Source of the DNA: CAZGSG01 sp964528095
GTDB taxonomy: Bacteria > Bacteroidota > Bacteroidia > Chitinophagales > Chitinophagaceae
Reading direction: 5' to 3'
Assembly: GCA_964528095.1 (NCBI GenBank)
Contig: CAZGSG010000030.1
Coordinates: 1-28,601, forward strand
DNA length: 28,601 nt
The notes beneath the pieces were generated by a model. It was not told where the DNA came from. It did no database searches and saw only the letters and a list, made by a program, of their open reading frames with translations. The position numbers and the translations under genes were made by a program. How positions within the stretch are numbered: position 1 is the first letter of the stretch; each line of letters starts with the position of its first letter. Shown here piece by piece: positions 7,082 through 15,351 of this stretch.

Positions 7082-7781
7082 AGAGAGTAAAACATCTATA
7101 CTTTTAGTTGAAGACGAAGAAAATCTGCATGACGCGCTCAAATTAAATCTTGAGTTGGAAGGATATGATGTGACTTCTTCCTTTGATGGCGCAGCCGCTT
7201 TGAATGCCGTTAACAACGAATATTTTGATCTAATCATACTGGATGTAATGCTTCCCGAGATGGACGGTATCAGCGTGGCTGAATCCATTCGTATCAGTAA
7301 TAATGAGGTGCCCATACTTATGCTCAGCGCAAAAAACAGCAGCGCTGATCGAGTACTTGGATTAAAAAAAGGCGCGGATGATTACCTGACCAAACCTTTT
7401 AACCTGGAAGAATTATTACTGCGGGTAAATAAGCTGATCAATAAGAATAAAAAATTACTGGACAAATCAACTGTAGGTAACAGCTACACTTTTGGTGATA
7501 ATATAATTGACTTCAAAGCACAGGAAGCTACCACCAAAACAAACAGCAAGATCCAGTTGAGTAAGAAAGAGACCATGCTTCTGAAACTACTCATAGAGAA
7601 TAAAAATGAAGTGGTGCCCCGGGAAAAGATCTTACAAGCCGTATGGGGTTACAATGTATATCCTACTACCAGGACCATCGATAATTTCATTCTCAACTTT
7701 CGTAAGTATTTTGAACAGGACAGCCGTAACCCGAGGTTTTTTCACTCGGTAAGGGGAGTGGGATATAAATATTCTGAATAA
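7074..7781 (+). CDS. OmpR-family response regulator
   Basis: A 235-residue two-domain regulator. The receiver domain (residues 8-122) has the acidic pocket Glu13/Asp14, the phosphorylation site Asp57 (LIILDVMLP), Ser85 and Lys107 (TKPF). The C-terminal winged-helix DNA-binding domain (about 135-233) ends in the typical SVRGVGYKYSE. The start is ATG 7074, which overlaps the kinase stop by 8 bp (ATGAGTGA). Longer upstream reading would lie wholly within the kinase. The tight overlap indicates translational coupling with the kinase, so this is its cognate partner. Target genes cannot be inferred from the neighbours. Confidence 0.95.
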   Translation: MSEESKTSILLVEDEENLHDALKLNLELEGYDVTSSFDGAAALNAVNNEYFDLIILDVMLPEMDGISVAESIRISNNEVPILMLSAKNSSADRVLGLKKGADDYLTKPFNLEELLLRVNKLINKNKKLLDKSTVGNSYTFGDNIIDFKAQEATTKTNSKIQLSKKETMLLKLLIENKNEVVPREKILQAVWGYNVYPTTRTIDNFILNFRKYFEQDSRNPRFFHSVRGVGYKYSE

Positions 7782-7836
7782 CGGAAAGTAGTGATTCAAC
7801 TGCCAAATGCCGGGTAGCGAACAGAACCCTGAAGAG

Positions 7837-7864
7837 TGCGACGCAAGGAACGATGAGCGTAGCA
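7837..7864. repeat. imperfect hairpin between convergent genes
   Basis: TGCGACGC (7837-7844) pairs with GCGTAGCA (7857-7864) at 7 of 8 positions around a 12-base loop. The hairpin is flanked by a direct repeat AATGCCGGG (at 7806-7814 and 7867-7875). It lies between the response regulator stop and the batD stop. No T-tract follows, so it is more likely a dispersed palindromic repeat than a classic terminator. Confidence 0.4.
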
Positions 7865-7885
7865 ATAATGCCGGGCTAATCACCA

Positions 7886-9682
7886 TCAACTACTCGTTTC
7901 CATTTTTTCCCCGATATGTTTAAGTGTTTGTTTTGTTCTTTCCAGCAATTCCTTTTTATCTGCCACTGATTCTACATTGGTAAAAATGCCGGTCTCGCAT
8001 TGCCCAAGAACTTCTATTAATTCATCCTGGTATTGAATTGCGATATCTTTTTGCTGCATGGCCGATCTCAATGCGTTTTTATTCATACCGCTACCTTTCA
8101 ATGCAAGGTGCTGATCCAAAAAGAGCCATATGCCATTACGCAATGCCGTGTAAAAACTCTTATTATCGGCGGGTAGCAGAAGGCTTGCAGGCTGCAGGAT
8201 TTCATCGGCCGGGATCAGTATTTTCTTTTCGGCAACAGGCAGGCTGACCAGCGCACGTTTACTCCTTTTTTTAAGAAAGAATATAACCCCCAGGGCTACA
8301 AGCAGGGTAGTTAGCGCTATTGCCCATATTGATATTGTTGTATGCCGGGCAATGACTTTCTTTTCTTTGACCGTATCGGTTGTCTCTTTATTATTATCAA
8401 TGCTGATGCTGACGGGTTTTGTATTAACGGTCTTGTAATGATTACTATCGGGATTGAAGTAAGCGAATTTTATCGCCGGAAAAGTATATACCCCGGAACG
8501 GGAGATGGTAAATGGAAACCGGAATATTCGTTTTCCTTCCAGTGGAGAGCGGGTTTTATCCAGTTCATCTTTGATGATGGCTTCGAACCCTTCTATGTCT
8601 TTTGGCCATTCTATCACTGGGGCGGAAAGTTGTGTGAAATTTCCTTTGCCCGAAATAGTAACAAGCAATGCGCCTTCTTCATTTTTACTAAGTGTTGTTT
8701 TTTCCAGCGTGGCAGTAATGGAAAAATTACCCGTGGCCCCGCTGTAGTCGGCTGGCTGGCTAACTGCCGGTACCGGCTTTACGTGTATCGTTACAGGCTC
8801 GGTATGCATGGAGCTTTCAAACTCCACCGTGTTTGCAGCTATGGGTGGGTCTGCAGAATGATCGTACACCCCTTCTTCGATTTCCTGCTCTGTTTTTTTT
8901 CTGACAGAACTTTTGGAGAACGTGACTTTATTCTGTATCTCCATTTCATCAATGGAAAACGAACCTGCACGGAGCGGAAACAATTGCACTTTACGGATCG
9001 TATGTACATCGAATGCTTTTCCATTGATCATTTCCTTTGTAAGAACCTTGTCTTCCAGGTTGATCATGTCCTGTACTGTAAAACCATAAAAACCGGGGTT
9101 TTTTACGATATCCGATTTTGATTGCAGCCTGGAATATAGCTTATAGGTAGCGATAACCGGTTCACCAGCATAACAAGTTTTTTTATTCACTGCCACCTTT
9201 ATAAAAAGATTATCCCGCATTTTCTGATAAGGGTCTTCATCAGGTCGCAAAAAATAATTTTCGTTGGCAGCTGACAATTGACTTTCTTTAAGCTGGCCCA
9301 TGACTGCGGCCTTGCTCAATACTTCTATCGTAGCATTATCGCTTTTTACAAAAATCCCGTTTACCGTTGCCGTTGCTGCGGGTATCACATACCTGCCGGG
9401 ACGCATTGTTTCCAGTACAAAAACGATATTCTTCAATCTCCTGACACCATTTGTCCCCTGCATAGTACCTCCGTTTATATCCGGACCTCTTACTACCCTG
9501 AAGCCTTTGAAATCAGGAGGGAAAAATTCATCTCTTTTATCCCCTTCTTCCAGTACATACTGTACCTGGAATGATTCCCCTTCCATCACGCGTTGTGGCG
9601 CTACATTGACCCTAAAGATCACCTGCGCGCCTGCAGCAGTCAGCATAAGTAGAAGGGATAATATAAAAAACAGCTTTTTCAC
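7886..9682 (-). CDS. batD: BatD family protein
   Basis: A 598-residue envelope protein. The signal peptide ends at about residue 19 (TAAGA), followed by a long beta-rich periplasmic region with the BatD opening FRVNVAPQRVMEGESFQVQYVL. A membrane helix spans about residues 450-470 (TTISIWAIALTTLLVALGVI), followed by a basic stretch and a cytoplasmic tail of about 120 residues. BatD belongs to the Bat (Bacteroides aerotolerance) system and normally acts with BatA/BatB von Willebrand proteins and a MoxR ATPase. None of these partners is next to it here. The start is GTG 9682, directly at the signal peptide (KKLFFILSLLL). An SDR gene lies 76 bp upstream on the same strand and could share its transcript. 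Confidence 0.88.
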   Translation of the reverse strand: MKKLFFILSLLLMLTAAGAQVIFRVNVAPQRVMEGESFQVQYVLEEGDKRDEFFPPDFKGFRVVRGPDINGGTMQGTNGVRRLKNIVFVLETMRPGRYVIPAATATVNGIFVKSDNATIEVLSKAAVMGQLKESQLSAANENYFLRPDEDPYQKMRDNLFIKVAVNKKTCYAGEPVIATYKLYSRLQSKSDIVKNPGFYGFTVQDMINLEDKVLTKEMINGKAFDVHTIRKVQLFPLRAGSFSIDEMEIQNKVTFSKSSVRKKTEQEIEEGVYDHSADPPIAANTVEFESSMHTEPVTIHVKPVPAVSQPADYSGATGNFSITATLEKTTLSKNEEGALLVTISGKGNFTQLSAPVIEWPKDIEGFEAIIKDELDKTRSPLEGKRIFRFPFTISRSGVYTFPAIKFAYFNPDSNHYKTVNTKPVSISIDNNKETTDTVKEKKVIARHTTISIWAIALTTLLVALGVIFFLKKRSKRALVSLPVAEKKILIPADEILQPASLLLPADNKSFYTALRNGIWLFLDQHLALKGSGMNKNALRSAMQQKDIAIQYQDELIEVLGQCETGIFTNVESVADKKELLERTKQTLKHIGEKMETSS

Positions 9683-9758
9683 CAGTATATTAAAAATAAA
9701 CCAGTACTTCTAAAATACAGCCTAATATTTATCAATGGTAGCAAATGCTTTTCAATGG

Positions 9759-10463
9759 TCATGACAAATCGCCCAACTGGGGCCGGATAAGGATTTCCTC
9801 CACGCAAGCCTGCGGAGAAAGAAGAGAGCTGGCATAGACCATACGGGCAATATCGGTTACCAGCATGAGGCGGTTGGACGAGTTGTCAAAATCGCCCCAG
9901 GCGTCGGTAATGACCGAACCCGGTAAAACAGTAGTTACTTTTATGCCATGTGGCATCATTTCCTGACGCAGGTTTTTGCTAAATCCATAAAGAGCGAATT
10001 TACTGATGCTATACACACCACCATTCTTGTACGCGTCCAGCGAGGCAATTGAACACATATTAAAAATATGGCCACTCCCTTTTTTTATCATCGCCGGCAA
10101 CAGGCTGCGGGTAAGATGGTAAGCGCTGTATAAATTCGTTTCGACAAGGCTCTCCATGACAGTATCTGATCCATCGGCTACTCCGCCTGGCTCAAAGATG
10201 CCGGCATTATTTACAAGAATGTCAGGCACAATACCCTGCTGTAATATCCATTCTCCGCAGGCTTTTGCCTGCTGTTTAATAGCAAGATCAAATGGTTTTC
10301 CTTTAACAGTAATTTGCTCGTATTTGGTCGACAATTCTTCCACTGTCTTATACAAAGCCATATCGGTTTGTGAGGTGAGGAAAAGATCATATCCATTTAT
10401 CGCAAAGATCTCTGCTATTGCTTTCCCAATACCACGTGAAGCGCCTGTTATGATTATATTCAT
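9759..10463 (-). CDS. short-chain dehydrogenase/reductase
   Basis: A 234-residue classical SDR. The cofactor motif TGASRGIG is at residues 6-13, the structural motif NNAG near 86-89, and the catalytic Ser with YSISK (Tyr-x3-Lys) near 150. It reduces or oxidises a carbonyl/alcohol with NAD(P). The LTSQTD sequence after the second strand does not clearly decide NADH versus NADPH. Substrate unknown. The start ATG 10463 sits seven bases before the conserved first strand. It is divergent from the HAD phosphatase gene (70 bp between starts) and precedes batD on the same strand. Confidence 0.9.
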   Translation of the reverse strand: MNIIITGASRGIGKAIAEIFAINGYDLFLTSQTDMALYKTVEELSTKYEQITVKGKPFDLAIKQQAKACGEWILQQGIVPDILVNNAGIFEPGGVADGSDTVMESLVETNLYSAYHLTRSLLPAMIKKGSGHIFNMCSIASLDAYKNGGVYSISKFALYGFSKNLRQEMMPHGIKVTTVLPGSVITDAWGDFDNSSNRLMLVTDIARMVYASSLLSPQACVEEILIRPQLGDLS

Positions 10464-10490
10464 TTAAAATGCTTAACACCTGCATGCAGG

Positions 10491-10518
10491 TTGGTTGTTA
10501 AATATTCAGTTTCTTTGC
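10491..10518 (+). promoter_or_regulatory. putative promoter of the HAD phosphatase gene
   Basis: TTTCTTTG at 10510-10517 matches TAnnTTTG at 7 of 8 positions, followed by the favoured C. A TTG lies at 10491-10493 with a rather short 16-base spacer. This promoter rules out a TTG start at 10495 and supports the ATG at 10534. Confidence 0.4.
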
Positions 10519-10533
10519 AAATCTACAATCTGC

Positions 10534-11229
10534 ATGAAGTATAAACATCTATTTTTCGACCTGGATCACACTCTCTGGGATTTTGAGGCCAATGCACGCG
10601 CCACGCTGCTTACTTTGTACGAGCAATTACAGCTTAAGGAAAGAGGCGTCTATGATTTTGAATTGTTCTATAAGAACTACCTGGCCCATAATGATAAATT
10701 ATGGGAGCGCTACCGGAAAGGCTTTATCAAACAGGACGAGCTGCGCCTGAAACGCATGTGGCTGGCCCTGTTGGATTTTAAAATAGCCGATGATGCGTTG
10801 ACCAAAGCAATGAGCAACAACTTTCTTGATCTTTTGCCCACGCGTACGATCTTATTTCCTCATACCAGGGAGATCCTGGAATACCTGACGGGTAAAGGAT
10901 ATTCGCTGCACATGATCACCAATGGCTTTGAAAAAGTACAACATAGTAAATTAAAGAATTCTGGATTGGATATTTTTTTCAAAGAGGTCATTACCTCTGA
11001 AGGATCCAATAGTATCAAACCCAATAAAGAGATCTTCGATTACGCGCTGACCAAAACAGGTGCGCTTCTGCAGGAAAGTATTATGCTGGGAGATACTATA
11101 GAAGTAGATATTCTTGGCGCCATTAATGCAGGAATGGACCAGGTATATGTAAACCATACAGGTGTAGAGGTAAAAACAACAGCCACTTATACGGTGACCT
11201 CTCTAAAGGAACTGGAAACCATTTTCTAG
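10534..11229 (+). CDS. YjjG-type HAD family nucleotidase
   Basis: A 231-residue haloacid dehalogenase superfamily hydrolase. Motif I is FFDLDHT (nucleophile Asp9, acid/base Asp11). Motif II is MITNG, motif III Lys is in SIKPNKEIF, and motif IV is MLGDTIEVDI. A helical C1 cap (residues about 20-85) lies between motifs I and II. Cap and motif sequences resemble YjjG/YfnB, pyrimidine 5'-nucleotidases that remove phosphate from UMP, dUMP, dTMP and noncanonical analogues (house-cleaning). The start is ATG 10534, because the upstream in-frame TTG lies inside a promoter. Its TAG stop is supplied by the left arm of the long inverted repeat 11227-11427. Confidence 0.88.
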   Translation: MKYKHLFFDLDHTLWDFEANARATLLTLYEQLQLKERGVYDFELFYKNYLAHNDKLWERYRKGFIKQDELRLKRMWLALLDFKIADDALTKAMSNNFLDLLPTRTILFPHTREILEYLTGKGYSLHMITNGFEKVQHSKLKNSGLDIFFKEVITSEGSNSIKPNKEIFDYALTKTGALLQESIMLGDTIEVDILGAINAGMDQVYVNHTGVEVKTTATYTVTSLKELETIF

Positions 11230-11427
11230 CTAGGAGGTAAAGGAGATAAGGAGGGATAAAAGAGATGAGATTTATGCTGATCGTAGTCTATGCTATAATT
11301 CGGAGAAGCTTATTATTTATGATATAAAATCCTGATGCTGCTATCTATTTTTGTTGAATAAATAGACAGCCTTCACAAAAGAATATCTTTTCTCTTTTAT
11401 CTTATTACCTCTTTTAGCTCTTAGCTA
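11227..11427. repeat. long imperfect inverted repeat between convergent genes (element 1)
   Basis: The purine-rich left arm (11227-11270, starting TAGCTAGGAGG) is largely complementary to the pyrimidine-rich right arm (11386-11427, ending CTCTTAGCTA). Aligned as the same strand, the arms share TAGCTA at the outside and ATAAAAGAGA at the inside, with small differences between. The arms overlap the stop codons of both flanking genes. The 115-bp centre is AT-rich with no gene. It probably folds into a long stem in either transcript and may act as a bidirectional terminator. A second element of the same style is at 17127-17248. Confidence 0.6.
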
Positions 11428-12081
11428 CCATTCGGCTACCACGGTCACACCACCCAAAGGTTTATCCCCGATCTTTACTTTGATTTTTGCATCAAGTGGT
11501 AATAAAAGGTCGACTCTTGATCCGAATTTGATAAAGCCCATCTCTTCAGTTTGTTTGACCTGCTGGCCTGCTCTTACATAATTCACTATTCTTTTGGCCA
11601 GGGCGCCCGCAATCTGTTTGGTCAGCAACTCTTTTCCATCTTTTCGATATACAACGGTATGCCTTTCGTTTTCCGTGGAGGATTTAGGATGCCAGGCTAC
11701 CAGGTATTTTCCTTTGTGGTAAGTACTTTGCACCACTTCTCCGGTTACGGGATTGCGGTTCACGTGCACGTTCAGCGGGCTCATAAAGATCGAAACCTGT
11801 ATACGACGATCGGTAAAATATTCATCGGCCTGTACTTCTTCAATGGCGACTACTTTGCCGTCTGCGGGTGCAACGATCAGGTTATCACCCAGGGTCAGTT
11901 CTCTTTTTGGAATTCGAAAAAAAGAAATGATAAAGAGGAATAGTCCCAGCATTATTATAAAAATGATCCAGCTGATCAGCGGGGCTTCAAAACTTAAAAA
12001 ATAAAATGATAACAGGTTAACGGCAACAAAAATTATTGCGGCCCAGGCGATCGTAGCATATCCTTCTTTATGAATCGTCAT
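11425..12081 (-). CDS. psd: phosphatidylserine decarboxylase family protein
   Basis: A 218-residue small-type phosphatidylserine decarboxylase proenzyme. Two membrane helices (about 9-30 and 35-55) come first. The catalytic domain contains APADGKVV (residues 71-78), SPLNVHVNR (101-109), and the self-cleavage site FGSRVDLLLP, where cleavage between Gly187 and Ser188 makes the pyruvoyl group. It converts phosphatidylserine to phosphatidylethanolamine at the inner membrane. Length and motif fit the short archaeal/Bacteroidota type. It lies downstream of cdsA (96-bp gap) on the same strand, consistent with a phospholipid-synthesis group. Its stop codon is in the right arm of the inverted repeat 11227-11427. 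Confidence 0.93.
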   Translation of the reverse strand: MTIHKEGYATIAWAAIIFVAVNLLSFYFLSFEAPLISWIIFIIMLGLFLFIISFFRIPKRELTLGDNLIVAPADGKVVAIEEVQADEYFTDRRIQVSIFMSPLNVHVNRNPVTGEVVQSTYHKGKYLVAWHPKSSTENERHTVVYRKDGKELLTKQIAGALAKRIVNYVRAGQQVKQTEEMGFIKFGSRVDLLLPLDAKIKVKIGDKPLGGVTVVAEW

Positions 12082-12177
12082 GAATGAGTATTGTGGTTCA
12101 AAGATAATAAAGCTGAGAGGTAAAAATAGAAGATTATAAATTATGTATTCCTGAACAGTATTGCTGCGGCTATGCTA

Positions 12178-13071
12178 TCAAATCCCATTATAGATTACCC
12201 GTAAAAAGACCCATACGAAAGGGATGGCAATCAATAGCGAATCGAACCTGTCTAAAAAACCGCCATGGCCCGGCATGATGCTACCACTGTCTTTTACACC
12301 AGCCATCCGTTTTAGCTTTGATTCAAGCAGGTCTCCAAACGTGCCCGCAATAGCCGCTATTGCTGCTATAAGGCAATATAAAAAAGAAAGGCCAGTGCCC
12401 ATGCCCGGGTAGAACAAAGCCGGCACTAAAAAACCTATTACGCCGATGCTAAGGATGATCCCTCCTATTGTTCCTTCCCAGGTTTTCTTAGGAGATATTT
12501 TTGATAATGGTGTTTTACCTATGAATGAGCCTACTATATAAGCCATCGTATCATTGATCCAGATACTTGCAATGATGATGACGGGGATCGTATAGCCACT
12601 CAGTATGTATATGGTATCATGCAGATGCAGCTCTGTTATCCGGTAGAGGTCCATCATAAGTCCCCAGCTTAGCGAAATATAGAGCAGTCCCAGAGCAGCC
12701 AGTCCGAATGCTTTTGGATCAATCCTGTTTTTTTGAAAGATCCCAATGAGTAATAATATAAATCCCGCAAGTGTAAAAGGAAGGGAAAAATTCTCCTTTA
12801 TCGCGTATCCATTCATGTTGAAATCGGGGCCACAAAACCATATCATATATCCATATCCCATCAGCATTAGTCCCAGCCTGGTATAGATATGGAAAACAGT
12901 AGCATGGATCTTTTCCACCAGTTTGAAATATTCCCACCAGCATCCGAAATGTATAATTGAAAACAATACCAGGAAACTCCATTGGTTCCATAAAAGGCCG
13001 GCCAGCATTACGCCGGCAAAAATGATAGCAGTAAGCGCCCGGGTACGGAATGTTTGCAGGTTGAATGCCAT
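12178..13071 (-). CDS. cdsA: phosphatidate cytidylyltransferase
   Basis: A 297-residue polytopic membrane enzyme with about eight hydrophobic segments. The C-terminal family signature is complete (residues about 251-277): SKLKRMAGVKDSGS followed by PGHGGFLDRFD. The conserved SPKKTWEGTIGG is also present. It makes CDP-diacylglycerol from phosphatidic acid and CTP, the branch-point precursor of phosphatidylserine, phosphatidylethanolamine and phosphatidylglycerol. The start ATG 13071 lies 15 bp after the stop of the CPBP protease gene, indicating one transcript. psd follows downstream, so precursor synthesis and a later step of the same pathway are encoded together; the phosphatidylserine synthase gene itself is not in the window. 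Confidence 0.95.
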   Translation of the reverse strand: MAFNLQTFRTRALTAIIFAGVMLAGLLWNQWSFLVLFSIIHFGCWWEYFKLVEKIHATVFHIYTRLGLMLMGYGYMIWFCGPDFNMNGYAIKENFSLPFTLAGFILLLIGIFQKNRIDPKAFGLAALGLLYISLSWGLMMDLYRITELHLHDTIYILSGYTIPVIIIASIWINDTMAYIVGSFIGKTPLSKISPKKTWEGTIGGIILSIGVIGFLVPALFYPGMGTGLSFLYCLIAAIAAIAGTFGDLLESKLKRMAGVKDSGSIMPGHGGFLDRFDSLLIAIPFVWVFLRVIYNGI

Positions 13072-13086
13072 TGTATAATCGTATAA

Positions 13087-13989
13087 TTACAGGGACCTGT
13101 TTTGCTGGGATACTTTTTTAAATAAGAAAAACAACCCGATCACTACTGGCAATACCAGTACGCCCCATGCACTGCTGGCATTGTTGCTCATTATCTCGCT
13201 CAATGGTTTTCCATCTTTCATACTTACATATAACAGGGTTAGTGCGGCTGCATTATGAATAAAATGGGCGAGTATGCTCAGCCATAGTTTACCGGAATAA
13301 TAATAGATAAGACCCAATACCATGCCCAGGAAAAAACGGGACAGGAATCCATAATATGAAAAATGCGCAAGACTGAACAACAAGCTTACAATAATAATCG
13401 ATAGCCATGGCCGGTTGGTGCCACGGTTTAAGAAATTCTGAAACCCACCCCTGAATAATGTTTCCTCACAGAGTGCCGGCAGGAAAGCCATCATGAAAAG
13501 TGCAAACAAATACTGGCCGGTATTCCGCAGGCTTATGATCGCCTCTACCTGTTTATTATAATCGGCTTCCATTTTGTCGGCCATTATTTTCCAGGAATTA
13601 GGTATTGGCAGATGGTAATTGAAGTATGACAGCCCTGAGGATACTGCTATTGCTGCAAATATGATCAGCAGTACAAGCCCGATCTGACTCAGCTTCAACT
13701 GCGATGAGAACCCCAGTAATTTCATTGGTCTGCGATGCAAAACAGCGGCAGTGATAAGTGCCGGCAATAAAAATCCAACCAGTACATTAATGGTTTGCAA
13801 CAATTTAGCTGCGCTGGCATTGGCAGGGTTGCTGATGCCTTTCTCCAGTGTCTTTATGCTGGTGCCGGTCATGGTTTCCCAAATTGGGATACTGATCAAT
13901 GAAGCCAGGAATAAACCTGCAACAGCAAAACCGACCAGCATAAAAAATCCACCCGTATAAGAAATTCCTTTTGAATCGTTGTCGTACAT
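13087..13989 (-). CDS. CPBP family intramembrane glutamic protease
   Basis: A 300-residue protein with about seven hydrophobic segments. It carries the CPBP (Abi/CAAX-protease-like) catalytic motifs: EETLFR (Glu175, Glu176, Arg180), a second-motif His209 (AHFSYYG), and AHFIHNAAA (His242, Asn246). These proteases cleave within or near the membrane; in bacteria some handle prenylated peptides, peptide toxins or regulatory membrane proteins. No small substrate peptide gene is next to it. It is first in a run with cdsA (15 bp) and psd, so it may act on membrane proteins linked to lipid synthesis, but that is only inferred from position. Confidence 0.9.
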   Translation of the reverse strand: MYDNDSKGISYTGGFFMLVGFAVAGLFLASLISIPIWETMTGTSIKTLEKGISNPANASAAKLLQTINVLVGFLLPALITAAVLHRRPMKLLGFSSQLKLSQIGLVLLIIFAAIAVSSGLSYFNYHLPIPNSWKIMADKMEADYNKQVEAIISLRNTGQYLFALFMMAFLPALCEETLFRGGFQNFLNRGTNRPWLSIIIVSLLFSLAHFSYYGFLSRFFLGMVLGLIYYYSGKLWLSILAHFIHNAAALTLLYVSMKDGKPLSEIMSNNASSAWGVLVLPVVIGLFFLFKKVSQQNRSL

Positions 13990-14137
13990 AGATTTTGGCG
14001 ATTAAGCTGTAAATTTGCAGGCTGCAAGATAAGGAGAGAAGGACGAAGGCTGTTATGAAAATATGCCTATGTGTTTAAGATTGAGGCTGTAAGGGTTATG
14101 GTTAGCAGACATTGCAAGCAACCCCCTGCTTCGACAG

Positions 14138-14165
14138 TCTTGGGTCTTCCATCTTACATCTTAAA
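14138..14165. repeat. four heptads TCTTNNN just upstream of dusB
   Basis: Four consecutive units: TCTTGGG, TCTTCCA, TCTTACA and TCTTAAA. The first four bases are constant and the last three vary. The array ends six bases before the dusB ATG and so probably lies in its 5' untranslated leader. Same length (28 bp) as the arrays at 5395-5422 and 20459-20486. Confidence 0.6.
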
Positions 14166-14171
14166 AATGCC

Positions 14172-15209
14172 ATGGTCAAAATAGATAAAATAGAACTCCC
14201 GGATTTCCCCCTTTTACTCGCTCCAATGGAGGATGTAAGTGACCCGCCTTTCCGGGCCGTGTGCAAGGATAATGGCGCTGACCTGATGTATACAGAATTT
14301 ATTTCTTCTGAAGGATTGATCAGGGATGCTATAAAAAGTCGCAAAAAGCTAGATATTTTCGAATATGAGCGTCCTGTAGGTATCCAGATCTTTGGCGGCG
14401 ATGAAGAAAGTCTTTCTCTTGCGGCTAAGATCGTAGATGTTACCAACCCCGAATTACTCGATATTAATTTTGGCTGTCCGGTAAAAAAAGTAGCCCTCAG
14501 GGGGGCTGGTGCCGGTGTTTTAAAAGACATCGACCTTATGGTAAGACTTACCTCTGCTGTCGTTAAATCAACCTCGCTTCCGGTTACGGTAAAGACAAGG
14601 TTGGGTTGGGATGATAATACCCGCAATATAGAAGAAGTGGCCGAACGTTTACAGGATACCGGCATCAAAGCATTGGCTATTCACGGGCGTACCCGTACGC
14701 AGATGTACAAGGGTGAGGCAGACTGGACCCTTATTGGAAAAGTCAAGAATAACCCGCGCATTAAGATCCCGATCTTCGGCAATGGAGATATCGACTCACC
14801 GGAAAAAGCCGTGGAATACAAAAACCGTTACGGTGTTGATGGGATTATGATTGGCCGGGCAGCCATTGGTTATCCCTGGATCTTCAATGAAATAAAACAT
14901 TATGTGCGCACGGGCGAAAACCTGCCTTCGCCGACCGTAGAAGAGCGGGTAGCGGTGGCGCGAAAGCATTTGCAGAAAAGTGTGGAATGGAAAGGCCCTA
15001 TTGTAGGCATATTTGAGATGAGAAGACATTATGCCAACTATTTAAAAGGCCTGCCGAATATCAAAGAGTATCGCGGCAAACTGGTTACGCTGAATACGGA
15101 AGAAGAGATCAACGAGGTATTGAATGAGATTGCCATAGTTTATGCCGGCTATGAATTTCAAAAAACGCCGATCGAACTGGTGAACTATCATGAGAAATGC
15201 CCGGTGTAA
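14172..15209 (+). CDS. dusB: tRNA-dihydrouridine synthase DusB
   Basis: A 345-residue FMN-dependent TIM-barrel enzyme that reduces specific uridines in the tRNA D-loop with NADPH. Hallmarks in order: APMEDVSDPPFR (residues 17-28), INFGCPVKKV with the catalytic Cys102, VKTRLGWDD, AIHGRTRTQMYKGEADW, GNGDI for FMN phosphate binding, and IMIGRAAIGYPWIF. The helical RNA-binding C-terminal domain follows. The start ATG 14172 begins the conserved N-terminus. A longer reading from TTG 14112 would translate the TCTT heptad array and is rejected. It is divergent from the CPBP gene. Confidence 0.94.
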   Translation: MVKIDKIELPDFPLLLAPMEDVSDPPFRAVCKDNGADLMYTEFISSEGLIRDAIKSRKKLDIFEYERPVGIQIFGGDEESLSLAAKIVDVTNPELLDINFGCPVKKVALRGAGAGVLKDIDLMVRLTSAVVKSTSLPVTVKTRLGWDDNTRNIEEVAERLQDTGIKALAIHGRTRTQMYKGEADWTLIGKVKNNPRIKIPIFGNGDIDSPEKAVEYKNRYGVDGIMIGRAAIGYPWIFNEIKHYVRTGENLPSPTVEERVAVARKHLQKSVEWKGPIVGIFEMRRHYANYLKGLPNIKEYRGKLVTLNTEEEINEVLNEIAIVYAGYEFQKTPIELVNYHEKCPV

Positions 15210-15351
15210 TTAAACCGGAATATAACTGCTTGTAAAAACGATACTATTCATTTTTTACTGGTTCATTTTCCACAAGACCGTTAAATTTTAATAAATGGCT
15301 TGCGAATGCCAGCAAGCGCTTCACTATTTGCCTTTACTCAACAATATCGAA

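Noticed and set aside
6554..7315. 253-codon open frame on the minus strand
   Set aside because: Antisense to the histidine kinase and response regulator, whose motifs are unmistakable; no recognisable protein.
8342..9121. 259-codon open frame on the plus strand
   Set aside because: Lies entirely opposite batD, is rich in Cys/Phe/Tyr without any domain, and batD has clear family features.
15295..15351. N-terminal extension of the MutS-like protein from ATG 15295
   Set aside because: The 19 extra residues lack helix or signal character, and related proteins begin shortly before the first membrane helix, as from ATG 15352; not excluded.
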